Counted from the first letter of the stretch, positions 7,409 through 14,589 are shown. The stretch: DNA of 23,126 bases from an uncultured Oscillospiraceae bacterium (GCA_900548305.1 URJZ01000022.1:1-23126); one strand, 5' to 3'. Numbers and translations are program-made. The notes: a model not told the origin generated them from the letters alone.

Positions 7409-7826
7409 GATGTATTGCCGAGATAGAAAACGAATATTCCTTTATGTGTTTTATGGTGTATAGAGTACAGCAGGATATACTGGCAAACACTAAAATAGTA
7501 ACTTTCATATCATTTCAATAAATATCAAAGTAAATATTTCATAGGCATGGCAAACAGTTATAGGTTTTATGATAGATAAAATATATTCGTTTTCACATTG
7601 AATTATTTTTGTTTGAATACAGTTGGTCAAATATTTACTGTGTTTTACAAAGAAGCCTATGTTGGCATAAAGTTTTTTGAACGATGATATCTGGGGTGTT
7701 GTCCATTTCTTTTGGGAGTGCTATTTTTTAATAGTATCCCCAGTGTAATTTTGAAAAATATATTAACCTGCATACAGCGATTTATAGAATTCCACATGTT
7801 TTTTTCGATATGGGTTATATTAGTAA
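7409..7826. other. Intergenic region without a supported gene
   Basis: About 420 AT-rich bases between the coiled-coil gene's terminator and the copA promoter. The only structure I note is an imperfect inverted repeat at about 7713-7742 (GGGA...CTATT / AATAG...TCCC). The minus-strand frame crossing this region has no ribosome site and overlaps the copA promoter, so I do not call it. Confidence 0.6.
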
Positions 7827-7855
7827 TTGACACAAAAATAAAATAGTGATATAGT
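7827..7855 (+). promoter_or_regulatory. Promoter of copA-csoR
   Basis: Consensus TTGACA (7827-7832), exact 17-base spacer, TATAGT (7850-7855) preceded by TGA, an extended -10. The start point is expected near 7862, at the edge of the operator. Confidence 0.88.
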
Positions 7856-7863
7856 ATGAATAA

Positions 7864-7884
7864 CACCCCCTTAGGGGTGGGGTG
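7864..7884. promoter_or_regulatory. Candidate CsoR operator
   Basis: A G/C-rich element in otherwise AT-rich DNA: CACCCCC, then TTA, then GGGGTGGGGTG. ACCCC pairs with GGGGT (7865-7869 with 7874-7878), and CACCCC also pairs with GGGGTG (7879-7884). C-tract/G-tract pseudo-palindromes of this type are known CsoR targets. It lies just downstream of the -10, where binding would block transcription, and csoR is in the same operon. Confidence 0.82.
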
Positions 7885-7901
7885 ATAAGAGGTGAAAATA
7901 T

Positions 7902-10511
7902 ATGAAACAAAAATTTCAAGTAACAGGTATGACTTGCTCTGCATGCTCTGCAACAGTAGAACGAAATGTAAAAAAGTTAGAGGGAGTAAAAGAGGTCACT
8001 GTGAATCTTTTGTCTAATTCTATGGTTGTTTCTTATGATGAAGACAAAGTAAATAATCAAACAATTATCGATACAGTGGTAAAGGCTGGATATCAAGCTG
8101 CTTTAGCGCAAAAAAATAATCAGAAAAAAACATCTTCCATACCGGCAGTTTCACCTGTGGAACAAGATATTAAAAATATGAAATTCAGATTGATTGTATC
8201 TTTTATATTTTTAATACCATTGATGTATATTTCTATGGGACATATGTTTGGTGCTCCATTACCCAATTTTTTGACAGGTAATGAAAATGCATTGTCATTT
8301 GCCTTGACTCAATTTTTATTAACATTGCCCATTGTTTATGTAAACCGTAAATACTTTCAAGCGGGTTTTAAAAATTTAGTAAAGCTTCATCCCAATATGG
8401 ACTCCTTAATTGCAATTGGTTCTTCTGCCGCTTTGATTTACGGTGTGTTTGCAATTTACCAAATAGGAATTGGGTTAGGCTATCAAGATATGGAAACGGT
8501 TCATCACTATACTATGGATTTGTATTTTGAATCTTCCGCAATGATATTGGCTTTAATTACGCTTGGTAAATTTTTGGAAACAAAATCAAAAGGCAAAACT
8601 TCAGAGGCAATTACAAAGTTACTGCATTTGGCACCAAAAACAGCAACGGTCATTCGTAACGGAGAAGAGCAGGAGATTCCTGTGGAAGAAGTCGTAGTAG
8701 GGGATCGCATTGTGATTAAACCGGGACAAAGCATTCCTGTTGACGGTGTTATCATAGAGGGCAGTTCTTCTGTTGACCAATCTGCGTTAACAGGTGAAAG
8801 TATCCCTGTGGAAAAAAATGTTGGAGATAAAGTCATTGCCGCATCTGTCAATAAAATGGGCTCTTTCCATATGGAGGCTCAAAAAGTTGGAGATGATACC
8901 ACGTTGGCTCAAATTATCCAATTGGTTGAAGATGCCAATGCTTCAAAAGCCCCTATTGCAAAATTGGCAGATAAAATCAGCGGTATTTTTGTTCCCGTAG
9001 TTATCACTATTGCTGTAATTGCTACCATTGTATGGCTGATTTTGGGGTATCCGTTTGAGTTTGCACTTTCTATCGGTATTGCCGTATTGGTCATCTCTTG
9101 TCCATGTGCACTTGGTTTGGCCACACCTGTAGCGATTATGGTGGGAACAGGAAAAGGTGCAGAGTATGGTATTTTAATTAAATCAGCAGAAGCTTTGGAA
9201 GTGGCTCATAGTGTGAAAACGGTTGTATTGGATAAAACAGGTACCATCACAGAAGGAAAACCAAAGGTAACGGATATTGTACCTTCTGAGTATATATCCG
9301 AACAAGAATTATTGTCTGTGGCGGCTTCTATGGAAAAACCGTCCGAACATCCATTGGCGGATGCAATTGTAGCATATGCACAAGAGAAAAAAGTGAGTTT
9401 ACTCCCAACAGAGCATTTTAAGGCAGTGTCAGGTCAAGGGATTACTGCTTCTATGAATGGAACTGAGTATTATGCAGGTAATATTTCATTTATCAGCCAA
9501 TATGTAGATGTGGGAAGTTTTGAGGAACTCAGCAACACATTTGCTGATCAAGGGAAGACGCCGCTTTATTTTGCAGACAGCAATCATATCTTAGGTGTAA
9601 TTGCTGTAGCAGACGTAGTAAAGCCGACCAGTGCAGAGGCAATTTCACAACTGAAAGATATGCACATAGATGTTGTTATGTTAACAGGAGACCATAAGAA
9701 AACCGCACAAGCTATTCAAAAACAACTGGGAATTGACCGAGTGGTGGCAGAGGTGTTGCCTCAAGATAAAGAACGAGAAATACGCGCATTACAGGAAGGC
9801 GGACACAAAGTAGCTATGGTTGGGGATGGTATCAATGACGCTCCGGCACTTGCAAGAGCAGACGTTGGTATTGCAATCGGCGCAGGTACCGATATTGCGA
9901 TTGAATCGGCTGATATTGTACTAATGAAAAACAGCTTATTGGATGTAGTAACAGCAATCCGTTTAAGTAAGGCAACAATTCGGAATATCAAAGAGAATTT
10001 ATTCTGGGCCTTTTTCTATAACAGCATTGGAATTCCGCTGGCTGCGGGTGTGTTTTTCTCTTTGCTTGGCTGGAAGTTGAACCCTATGTTTGGGGCTGCG
10101 GCAATGAGCTTAAGCTCCGTATGTGTTGTACTAAATGCATTGAGATTGAAATTCTTCAAACCACGCCATATGATGAGTGTATCAGAAAATTTGCAAGGTA
10201 ATACAGAAATATGTCCTATCCAAACGGTGGCAGAACAGTCGGCTTCTCCGATTGTTTCACAAATAGAAAATAATCAGACAAAAGATGAAGGAGAGAAACA
10301 AGTTATGACAAAAATTATGAATATCAATGGTATGAGCTGCGGGCATTGCAAAGCAACAGTAGAAAAGATTTTAAATGGATTTGACGGTGTACATGCAACT
10401 GTAGATTTAGATAAGAAATGCGCAGTGATGGAAGTAAGTGGGCCAATTGATGAAAAAGCAATGATGGATGCAGTGAATGAGGCCGGTTTTGAGGCTATTT
10501 CTGTGGAATAA
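7902..10511 (+). CDS. copA: Cu(I)-exporting P1B-type ATPase with N- and C-terminal metal-binding domains
   Basis: Membrane pump that exports cytosolic Cu(I). Order of parts: N-terminal HMA domain (about 1-68, GMTCSAC with C12 and C15), transmembrane helices, actuator motif TGES, the ion-site CPC at about 400-402, phosphorylation motif DKTGT (D444), HP motif in SEHPLADAI, hinge GDGINDAPAL, and Cu(I)-type helices FFYNS and MSLSSVCVVLNALRL. Unusually, a flexible linker of about 45 residues then joins a second, complete HMA domain at the C-terminus (about 802-869, MSCGHC with C813 and C816), the size of a free CopZ. ATG 7902 has AGAGGTG upstream. The CsoR-type operator and downstream csoR indicate copper-induced expression. 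869 residues; the extra length is the C-terminal domain. Confidence 0.95.
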   Translation: MKQKFQVTGMTCSACSATVERNVKKLEGVKEVTVNLLSNSMVVSYDEDKVNNQTIIDTVVKAGYQAALAQKNNQKKTSSIPAVSPVEQDIKNMKFRLIVSFIFLIPLMYISMGHMFGAPLPNFLTGNENALSFALTQFLLTLPIVYVNRKYFQAGFKNLVKLHPNMDSLIAIGSSAALIYGVFAIYQIGIGLGYQDMETVHHYTMDLYFESSAMILALITLGKFLETKSKGKTSEAITKLLHLAPKTATVIRNGEEQEIPVEEVVVGDRIVIKPGQSIPVDGVIIEGSSSVDQSALTGESIPVEKNVGDKVIAASVNKMGSFHMEAQKVGDDTTLAQIIQLVEDANASKAPIAKLADKISGIFVPVVITIAVIATIVWLILGYPFEFALSIGIAVLVISCPCALGLATPVAIMVGTGKGAEYGILIKSAEALEVAHSVKTVVLDKTGTITEGKPKVTDIVPSEYISEQELLSVAASMEKPSEHPLADAIVAYAQEKKVSLLPTEHFKAVSGQGITASMNGTEYYAGNISFISQYVDVGSFEELSNTFADQGKTPLYFADSNHILGVIAVADVVKPTSAEAISQLKDMHIDVVMLTGDHKKTAQAIQKQLGIDRVVAEVLPQDKEREIRALQEGGHKVAMVGDGINDAPALARADVGIAIGAGTDIAIESADIVLMKNSLLDVVTAIRLSKATIRNIKENLFWAFFYNSIGIPLAAGVFFSLLGWKLNPMFGAAAMSLSSVCVVLNALRLKFFKPRHMMSVSENLQGNTEICPIQTVAEQSASPIVSQIENNQTKDEGEKQVMTKIMNINGMSCGHCKATVEKILNGFDGVHATVDLDKKCAVMEVSGPIDEKAMMDAVNEAGFEAISVE
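10288..10511 (+). other. Possible internal translation start giving a free CopZ-like chaperone
   Basis: Within copA, AAGGAG (10288-10293) lies 11 bases before an in-frame ATG at 10305. Starting there would yield a 68-residue protein beginning MTKIMNINGMSCGHC, which matches a stand-alone CopZ copper chaperone in length and fold. Seen: the site, the frame and the domain boundary. Inferred: that ribosomes use it. The fused domain alone may simply act as a regulatory metal-binding domain. Confidence 0.45.
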
Positions 10512-10546
10512 ATATAATTGTTATTCATATAAGGCAGGTAAGAAAA

Positions 10547-10810
10547 ATGAAAGCAGATAAACAAAAGGTAACTCTTTTGTTGAAAACAGCAAGAGGACAA
10601 TTGGACGGTTTATTAAAGATGGTAGAAGATGACCGTTATTGTATGGATATCTCCAATCAATTATTGGCTACCCAAGCAATTTTAAAAAAAGCAAATAGAG
10701 AAGTGGTACAGGCACATTTAGGCAGTTGTGTACGCGACGCATTTGAGAAAGGAAACGAAGAAGAAAAAATTACTGAGATTATGGATTTGTTGGATAAAAT
10801 GGCAAAATAA
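10547..10810 (+). CDS. csoR: Copper-sensing transcriptional repressor CsoR
   Basis: 87-residue all-helical DUF156/CsoR-RcnR family repressor that releases DNA when it binds Cu(I). The ligand triad C32, H57 and C61 is intact with the same spacing (25 and 4) as C36-H61-C65 of Mycobacterium tuberculosis CsoR. This favours copper over nickel/cobalt (RcnR) or persulfide (CstR) sensing. N-terminal ARGQLDGLLKMVEDDRYC is the classic block. It follows copA by 35 bases in the same transcript and probably acts on the palindrome at 7864-7884, so it is autoregulated. The start has GCAGGTAAG upstream. Confidence 0.93.
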   Translation: MKADKQKVTLLLKTARGQLDGLLKMVEDDRYCMDISNQLLATQAILKKANREVVQAHLGSCVRDAFEKGNEEEKITEIMDLLDKMAK

Positions 10811-10845
10811 ACAGCAGGGCTTCTTTTTGAAGCCCTGCTGTTTTT
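10809..10845 (+). terminator. Rho-independent terminator of copA-csoR
   Basis: Perfect 15-bp stem (10809-10823 with 10829-10843; core CAGCAGGGCTTC) with a 5-T loop, ending in TTTTT. The csoR stop codon overlaps the first bases of the stem. Confidence 0.95.
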
Positions 10846-10979
10846 ATAGAATAAGGGAGGGAAGCTGTATAAGGAAAAGTCATAAAAAATCTCATTCTGT
10901 ATTTGAAGGAGTTTTCTTTCTATAAAGGAAAGTATAGGTATAAAATGAATTTTTGTTAAAACTATGAAAAGAAAAATGT

Positions 10980-11156
10980 TTATTGATACAGCGAAAAATA
11001 AATAGTTTCATTTGTTACAATATGGTTTTGAGAAATATGAGAGCCAATCGTTTCATCTCTGTGTTTTGCAGCATAATAAAAGCTAAGGTAAACTGTAATA
11101 CTGGTTACTACGACTAATGCGATTAAAATACATAAAAAGACAGCCGGTTTTTTCAT
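10980..11156 (-). CDS. Small single-pass membrane protein, unknown function
   Basis: 58 residues, not recognised. It begins MKKPAVFLCILIALVVVT and continues hydrophobic to about residue 28, a single membrane helix or uncleaved signal anchor, followed by a polar tail (AAKHRDETIGSHISQ) probably outside the cell. AGGAAA (11165-11170) lies 8 bases before the ATG. The start codon overlaps the TGA of the upstream 35-residue frame in an ATGA, the usual sign of a translationally coupled pair. It is shorter than common ORF cut-offs, so it is easily missed. No clear terminator follows before csoR's. Function cannot be assigned. Confidence 0.62.
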   Translation of the reverse strand: MKKPAVFLCILIALVVVTSITVYLSFYYAAKHRDETIGSHISQNHIVTNETIYFSLYQ

Positions 11157-11260
11157 CTTTTTAATTTCCTTTTTAATCTGTTAAAATCAGTGCATAGCAA
11201 AATACTGCTAATCAGCAGAATGAAACTGGCAAAGCTAAAATAGATTAAGGCTTTTTTCAT
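11153..11260 (-). CDS. Tiny membrane peptide, unknown function
   Basis: 35 residues: MKKALIYFSFASFILLISS, then a short hydrophobic end and a very basic C-terminus (NRLKRKLKR), i.e. one membrane helix with a positive cytosolic tail. A strong GGGAGG site (11269-11274) lies 8 bases before the ATG, which is the main reason to believe the gene. It overlaps the downstream 58-residue frame by ATGA. Small size, one helix and basic end resemble many small regulatory or stress membrane peptides; type I toxins also look like this, but there is no antitoxin RNA evidence. Function unknown. Confidence 0.6.
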   Translation of the reverse strand: MKKALIYFSFASFILLISSILLCTDFNRLKRKLKR

Positions 11261-11316
11261 GTGGTATCCCTCCCTTTGTCTACATTGTATTACATTATGT
11301 CGTTATCAAAAATCGG

Positions 11317-11353
11317 TTCATCTTACATTAAACTTACAGTTTTGTAAGATGAA
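11317..11353. promoter_or_regulatory. Operator-like dyad with 11-base direct repeat
   Basis: Outer arms TTCATCTTAC (11317-11326) and GTAAGATGAA (11344-11353) are perfectly complementary, and inner arms AAACT/AGTTT (11330-11334 and 11338-11342) pair around TAC. The element also contains the direct repeat CTTACA-N5-CTTACA (11322 and 11333, 11-base period) and the inverted copy TGTAAG at 11343. On the minus strand the repeat reads TGTAAG-N5-TGTAAG, the layout of OmpR/PhoB-family response-regulator sites. It lies about 35-50 bases upstream of a likely minus-strand start point. There is no T-tract, so it is not a terminator. Confidence 0.55.
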
Positions 11354-11391
11354 TCATAAATGATATAGATTGGCATAGGCAAGGGCTTTTC

Positions 11392-11420
11392 TTGACTTTT
11401 TTTGAAAAATATTTTATTAT
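11392..11420 (+). promoter_or_regulatory. Promoter of the pyridoxal kinase gene
   Basis: TTGACT (11392-11397), 17-base spacer, TATTAT (11415-11420). The start point is expected about 30 bases before the start codon. Confidence 0.82.
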
Positions 11421-11457
11421 TACTTCACAAATATCAATCATATAAGGAGTATCAACC

Positions 11458-12309
11458 ATGGAGCTAAAAAGAGTCGCGGCAATTCACGATATTTCAGGGT
11501 TTGGTAAATGTTCATTAACAGTAGCGTTGCCTATTATTTCCGCTGCAGGCATTGAAACCAGCGTAATCCCTACTGCGGTGTTATCTACACATACAGGAGG
11601 ATTTACGGGGTTTACATACCGTGACTTAACGGAAGACATTATGCCCATTGTAGATCACTGGAAAACGTTAGACATTACCTTTGACGGTATTTATACCGGA
11701 TTTTTAGGTTCCTTTGAGCAAGTGCATTTAATCGAGCAGACTATTGATAAACTGAAAACAGAGAAAACCATTGTGGTAATTGATCCCGTTATGGCAGACA
11801 ATGGAGAGCTATATGCAATTTTTTCAAAAGAGTTTCCGAAGGAAATGGCAAAACTTTGTAAAAAGGCAGATTTACTGATTCCGAACTTAACAGAAGCATC
11901 CTTGCTGCTGGAAGAACCTTATATGGCAGATGGCACCTATACACAAGCAGATATTGAAGGATTACTGAAGCGTTTATCTGATTTATGCCAAGGTGATGTG
12001 GTGCTTACAGGCATTTCTTTTGAACCTGAAAAACTTGGTGCTGCTGTTTACGAGAGAAAAACCGACAAAATCGCATATGCATTCACACAAAGGATAGAAG
12101 GTTATTATCATGGTACAGGTGATGTGTTTGCCAGTGCAGTGACATCCGGTGTATTAAACGGATTCACGCTTGACCAATCTGCACAAATAGCGGTAGATTT
12201 TACAGCAGCTGCTATTTTACGTACCAAAAATGCAGGAACAGACATTCGTTTCGGCGTAAATTTTGAACAAGAAATTCCTTCTTTCTTAAAAGCCTTAAAA
12301 TTAGTATAA
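11458..12309 (+). CDS. pdxY: Pyridoxal/pyridoxamine kinase (PfkB/ribokinase-like superfamily)
   Basis: Cytosolic ATP-dependent kinase that phosphorylates pyridoxal or pyridoxamine in vitamin B6 salvage, making PLP, a cofactor needed by IlvA and CobD of this window. 283 residues, normal length. The family start AAIHDISGFGKCSL, the block TAVLSTHTGGF, the acidic segment VVIDPVMADNGELY and PNLTEA are followed by the anion-hole/catalytic GTGDVFASAV near residue 224. AAGGAG lies 8 bases before the ATG. Monocistronic with its own promoter, and no convincing terminator after it. The precise vitamer preference (PdxY versus PdxK naming) is not decided by sequence alone. Confidence 0.88.
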   Translation: MELKRVAAIHDISGFGKCSLTVALPIISAAGIETSVIPTAVLSTHTGGFTGFTYRDLTEDIMPIVDHWKTLDITFDGIYTGFLGSFEQVHLIEQTIDKLKTEKTIVVIDPVMADNGELYAIFSKEFPKEMAKLCKKADLLIPNLTEASLLLEEPYMADGTYTQADIEGLLKRLSDLCQGDVVLTGISFEPEKLGAAVYERKTDKIAYAFTQRIEGYYHGTGDVFASAVTSGVLNGFTLDQSAQIAVDFTAAAILRTKNAGTDIRFGVNFEQEIPSFLKALKLV

Positions 12310-12377
12310 ATCTTCTTTTTTATTCATAATTATTTTTAATCTGTTATTAAAAATTTCATGATTTTAGTTCTTTGATT

Positions 12378-12386
12378 TGTTATAAT
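12378..12386 (+). promoter_or_regulatory. Extended -10 promoter of the zinc-ribbon gene
   Basis: TGT directly precedes a consensus TATAAT (12381-12386). No good -35 lies at 17 bases, which is typical of extended -10 promoters. Confidence 0.6.
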
Positions 12387-12422
12387 ACTGGTAAACTGAT
12401 TAAAAGAGGTATGCTAACAACA

Positions 12423-12815
12423 ATGATGGATAGAATCGCAAGATTTTTATACGGGAGATATGGTTCAGACCAGCTTAACATTGCACTGATTATTTTTTCT
12501 TTGGTGATATCCATAGTCATGCGCTTTACACCTGTTTGGTATTTGGGATATCTATGCTATATCCCGCTTGGCTTTAGTATTTTCAGGATGTTTTCCCGAA
12601 ATATTGAAGCAAGAAGAAAAGAAAACTTAATGTTTTTAAAAATTGTTTGGCCATTTAAAAACTGGACTCAATATACCAGCAGAAAAGTAAAAGATAAAAC
12701 CCATAAATATTATAAATGTCCTAAATGCAAAGCTGTTTTGCGTGTTCCAAAAGGACGCGGCAAAATTCAAATTACCTGCGCAAAATGTAAACACGAGTTT
12801 ATCAAGAAAACTTAA
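12423..12815 (+). CDS. Small membrane protein with C-terminal zinc ribbon
   Basis: 130 residues, family not named by me. Two membrane helices (about residues 19-32, IALIIFSLVISIVM, and 36-52, VWYLGYLCYIPLGFSIF), then a basic cytosolic linker rich in R/K. The C-terminal zinc ribbon has two CxxC pairs: KCPKCKAVLRVPKG and TCAKCKHEF. Start ATG 12423 (or 12426) follows AGAGGT with 12-13 base spacing; the longer frame from 12372 would begin before the promoter's start point. It is followed after 13 bases by the HD-domain gene, so the two are probably cotranscribed. A nucleic-acid-binding or assembly role at the membrane is possible; unproven. Confidence 0.8.
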   Translation: MMDRIARFLYGRYGSDQLNIALIIFSLVISIVMRFTPVWYLGYLCYIPLGFSIFRMFSRNIEARRKENLMFLKIVWPFKNWTQYTSRKVKDKTHKYYKCPKCKAVLRVPKGRGKIQITCAKCKHEFIKKT

Positions 12816-12828
12816 GGGAGATTGATTT

Positions 12829-13320
12829 ATGAGATTATCTGATCAAGAGCGCGCGTATTTTAAGGCTTGTTCCGATGAACTGCTTGAGCACCATTTGGTG
12901 CAAAGTATGAGCAGATATGAACAGCATGGTACTACCAATCGATTGGATCATAGTGTTCAGGTAGCACAATACAGTTACTGGGTCAGTAAAAAATTAAAGT
13001 TAAATTTGGATCAAAAAAGCTTGATTCGAGGCGCTTTGCTCCATGATTTCTTTCTATATGATTGGCGTACGGGCACAGACCATGAAGGTGCCCACGCATT
13101 TACTCATCCGGAAACCGCTTTGAGTAATGCAATTGAACATTTTGAAATCAATGAAAAAGAAGCAGATATTATTTTAAATCATATGTGGCCTTTGACTATT
13201 ACAAAAATGCCGAGTTGCAAAGAAAGTTTTCTTGTAAGCGCTATAGATAAATATTGTTCGTTGAAGGAAAACTTTAACCGGGTCAAAAAAGTCAAATGGA
13301 TTCCGCAATTTGCAAAATAA
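12829..13320 (+). CDS. HD-domain phosphohydrolase family protein
   Basis: 163 residues with the metal-binding HD pattern: H41 (RLDHSVQVAQ), H72-D73 (GALLHDFFLYDW) and D140 (SAIDKYC), with further conserved histidines at HAFTHPETA and ILNHMWP. The HD superfamily hydrolyses phosphomono- or diesters, commonly nucleotides, using a bimetal site; the substrate here is unknown. This short clostridial form is usually annotated only as 'HD domain protein'. AAGGGAG lies 8 bases before the ATG. It follows the zinc-ribbon gene and ends in a strong terminator. Confidence 0.87.
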   Translation: MRLSDQERAYFKACSDELLEHHLVQSMSRYEQHGTTNRLDHSVQVAQYSYWVSKKLKLNLDQKSLIRGALLHDFFLYDWRTGTDHEGAHAFTHPETALSNAIEHFEINEKEADIILNHMWPLTITKMPSCKESFLVSAIDKYCSLKENFNRVKKVKWIPQFAK

Positions 13321-13321
13321 C

Positions 13322-13354
13322 AAAAAATCCGTATCATTTTGATACGGATTTTTT
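13322..13354. terminator. Rho-independent terminator after the HD-domain gene
   Basis: Perfect stem of 15 bases per arm (13322-13336 with 13340-13354; core ATCCGTATCA) and a 3-base loop, with six A at the left edge and six T at the right edge. Confidence 0.93.
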
Positions 13355-13357
13355 ATA

Positions 13358-13387
13358 TTTACAAATAAGTTGCCAATAGCGTATAAT
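13358..13387 (+). promoter_or_regulatory. Promoter of capE
   Basis: TTTACA (13358-13363), 18-base spacer, consensus TATAAT (13382-13387). It starts four bases after the preceding terminator. Confidence 0.75.
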
Positions 13388-13422
13388 GACAGTATCATGT
13401 TGGGGCAAAGGAGAACCATTCG

Positions 13423-14454
13423 ATGTTAAAGGGAAAGAAACTGCTAATTACGGGAGGAACAGGTTCTTTTGGAAATGCAGTGTTAAAACGCTTTTTAGAT
13501 ACAGAGGTGGAAGAAATCCGTATTTTTTCCAGAGATGAAAAAAAACAGGTAGACATGCGCCGTGTATATCAAAATGATAAAATACAATATTATATTGGCG
13601 ATGTACGCGATTTAAATAGTATTCGCCAAGCAATGTATGATATTGACTATGTATTCCATGCTGCAGCGCTCAAACAAGTGCCAAACTGCGAATTTTTTCC
13701 TCTTGAAGCAGTAAAGACAAATGTTTTGGGCACAGATAATGTACTGACTGCCGCAATTGATTCAGGAGTGAAAAAAGTAATTTGTCTTTCTACAGATAAG
13801 GCTGCGTATCCCGTCAATGCAATGGGTGCTTCAAAGGCGCTTATGGAAAAAGTATTCATTGCCAGAGCAAGAACCGTATCACCTGACAGAACTTTAATTT
13901 GCGGTACCCGTTATGGAAATGTTATGTGCTCCAGAGGTTCTGTGATACCATTGTTTATCGAACAGATCAAAGCAGGTAAACCATTGACGGTTACCAATCC
14001 CAATATGACACGCTTTATGATGAGCTTGGAAGAAGCTGTTGATTTGGTATTGTTTACCTTTGCACATGCACAATCCGGGGATATTATGGTACAAAAAGCG
14101 CCTGCGTGTACCATTGGAATATTGGCTCAGGCATTGCAGGAGTTATTTGGTGTGAAAAATGAAATACAAGTCATAGGCGTACGTCACGGTGAAAAGCTGT
14201 ATGAAACATTATTGACGAAAGAAGAATGTGTCAATGCGGTAGATATGGGCAATTTTTATCGTGTTCCTATGGACAAAAGAAAACTGAATTATACTCGTTA
14301 TCAGATGGAAGAAAGGCAAGAAGCACCGCTTATGTTGGAGGAATTTAACTCTAACAATACGGTACAGCTAACAGTAGCGCAGGTAAAGGAACATTTGTTA
14401 AAATTATCATTTGTACAGGAAGAGTTGAAAAATTGGAGTTCTGACAAAATGTAG
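13423..14454 (+). CDS. capE: CapE-type UDP-N-acetylglucosamine 4,6-dehydratase/5-epimerase
   Basis: Extended-SDR enzyme that converts UDP-GlcNAc to a UDP-4-keto-6-deoxy sugar with inversion at C5, the first step to UDP-L-FucNAc/L-QuiNAc-type sugars for surface polysaccharides. 343 residues, the CapE length. N-terminal Rossmann motif LITGGTGSFG, then FSRDEKKQ, YIGDVRD, FHAAALKQVP, the catalytic LSTDKAAYPVNAMGASK (Met where most SDRs have Tyr, as in Staphylococcus aureus CapE), CGTRYGNV and TRFMMSLEEAVDLV. AAGGAG lies 9 bases before the ATG. Odd point: no capF, capG or glycosyltransferase follows; the gene stands alone with its own promoter and terminator. Confidence 0.92.
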   Translation: MLKGKKLLITGGTGSFGNAVLKRFLDTEVEEIRIFSRDEKKQVDMRRVYQNDKIQYYIGDVRDLNSIRQAMYDIDYVFHAAALKQVPNCEFFPLEAVKTNVLGTDNVLTAAIDSGVKKVICLSTDKAAYPVNAMGASKALMEKVFIARARTVSPDRTLICGTRYGNVMCSRGSVIPLFIEQIKAGKPLTVTNPNMTRFMMSLEEAVDLVLFTFAHAQSGDIMVQKAPACTIGILAQALQELFGVKNEIQVIGVRHGEKLYETLLTKEECVNAVDMGNFYRVPMDKRKLNYTRYQMEERQEAPLMLEEFNSNNTVQLTVAQVKEHLLKLSFVQEELKNWSSDKM

Positions 14455-14499
14455 ATTTCATACAAATAGTATTAAATCAGATGAATATATGAAGTGTAA

Positions 14500-14541
14500 A
14501 AAAATCGCTATGCACAGTAAAATCATTGCATAGCGATTTTT
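14500..14541. terminator. Bidirectional terminator between capE and the cob operon
   Basis: Arms 14500-14514 and 14527-14541 are perfectly complementary (AAAAATCGCTATGCA / its complement) around a 12-base loop, with A-runs on the left and T-runs on the right. It ends 48 bases from the cbiC stop and serves converging genes. Confidence 0.92.
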
Positions 14542-14589
14542 ATTATTTTACTTGAAATAGTTGTGATATGTGAATCGGACATATCAAGT

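Noticed and set aside
7657..7953. 98-residue minus-strand frame across the copA promoter
   Set aside because: It would overlap the promoter, operator and start of copA; no ribosome site and low-complexity composition.
7902..8110. Programmed frameshift at the CopA N-terminal metal-binding domain, as in E. coli copA
   Set aside because: I saw no clear slippery heptamer followed by a near stop and stem at the end of the first HMA domain; the internal start at 10305 is the better candidate for a separate chaperone.
12328..12352. Terminator after the pyridoxal kinase gene
   Set aside because: ATTTTTAA...TTAAAAAT can pair, but it is entirely A/T with no GC core and no following T-tract.
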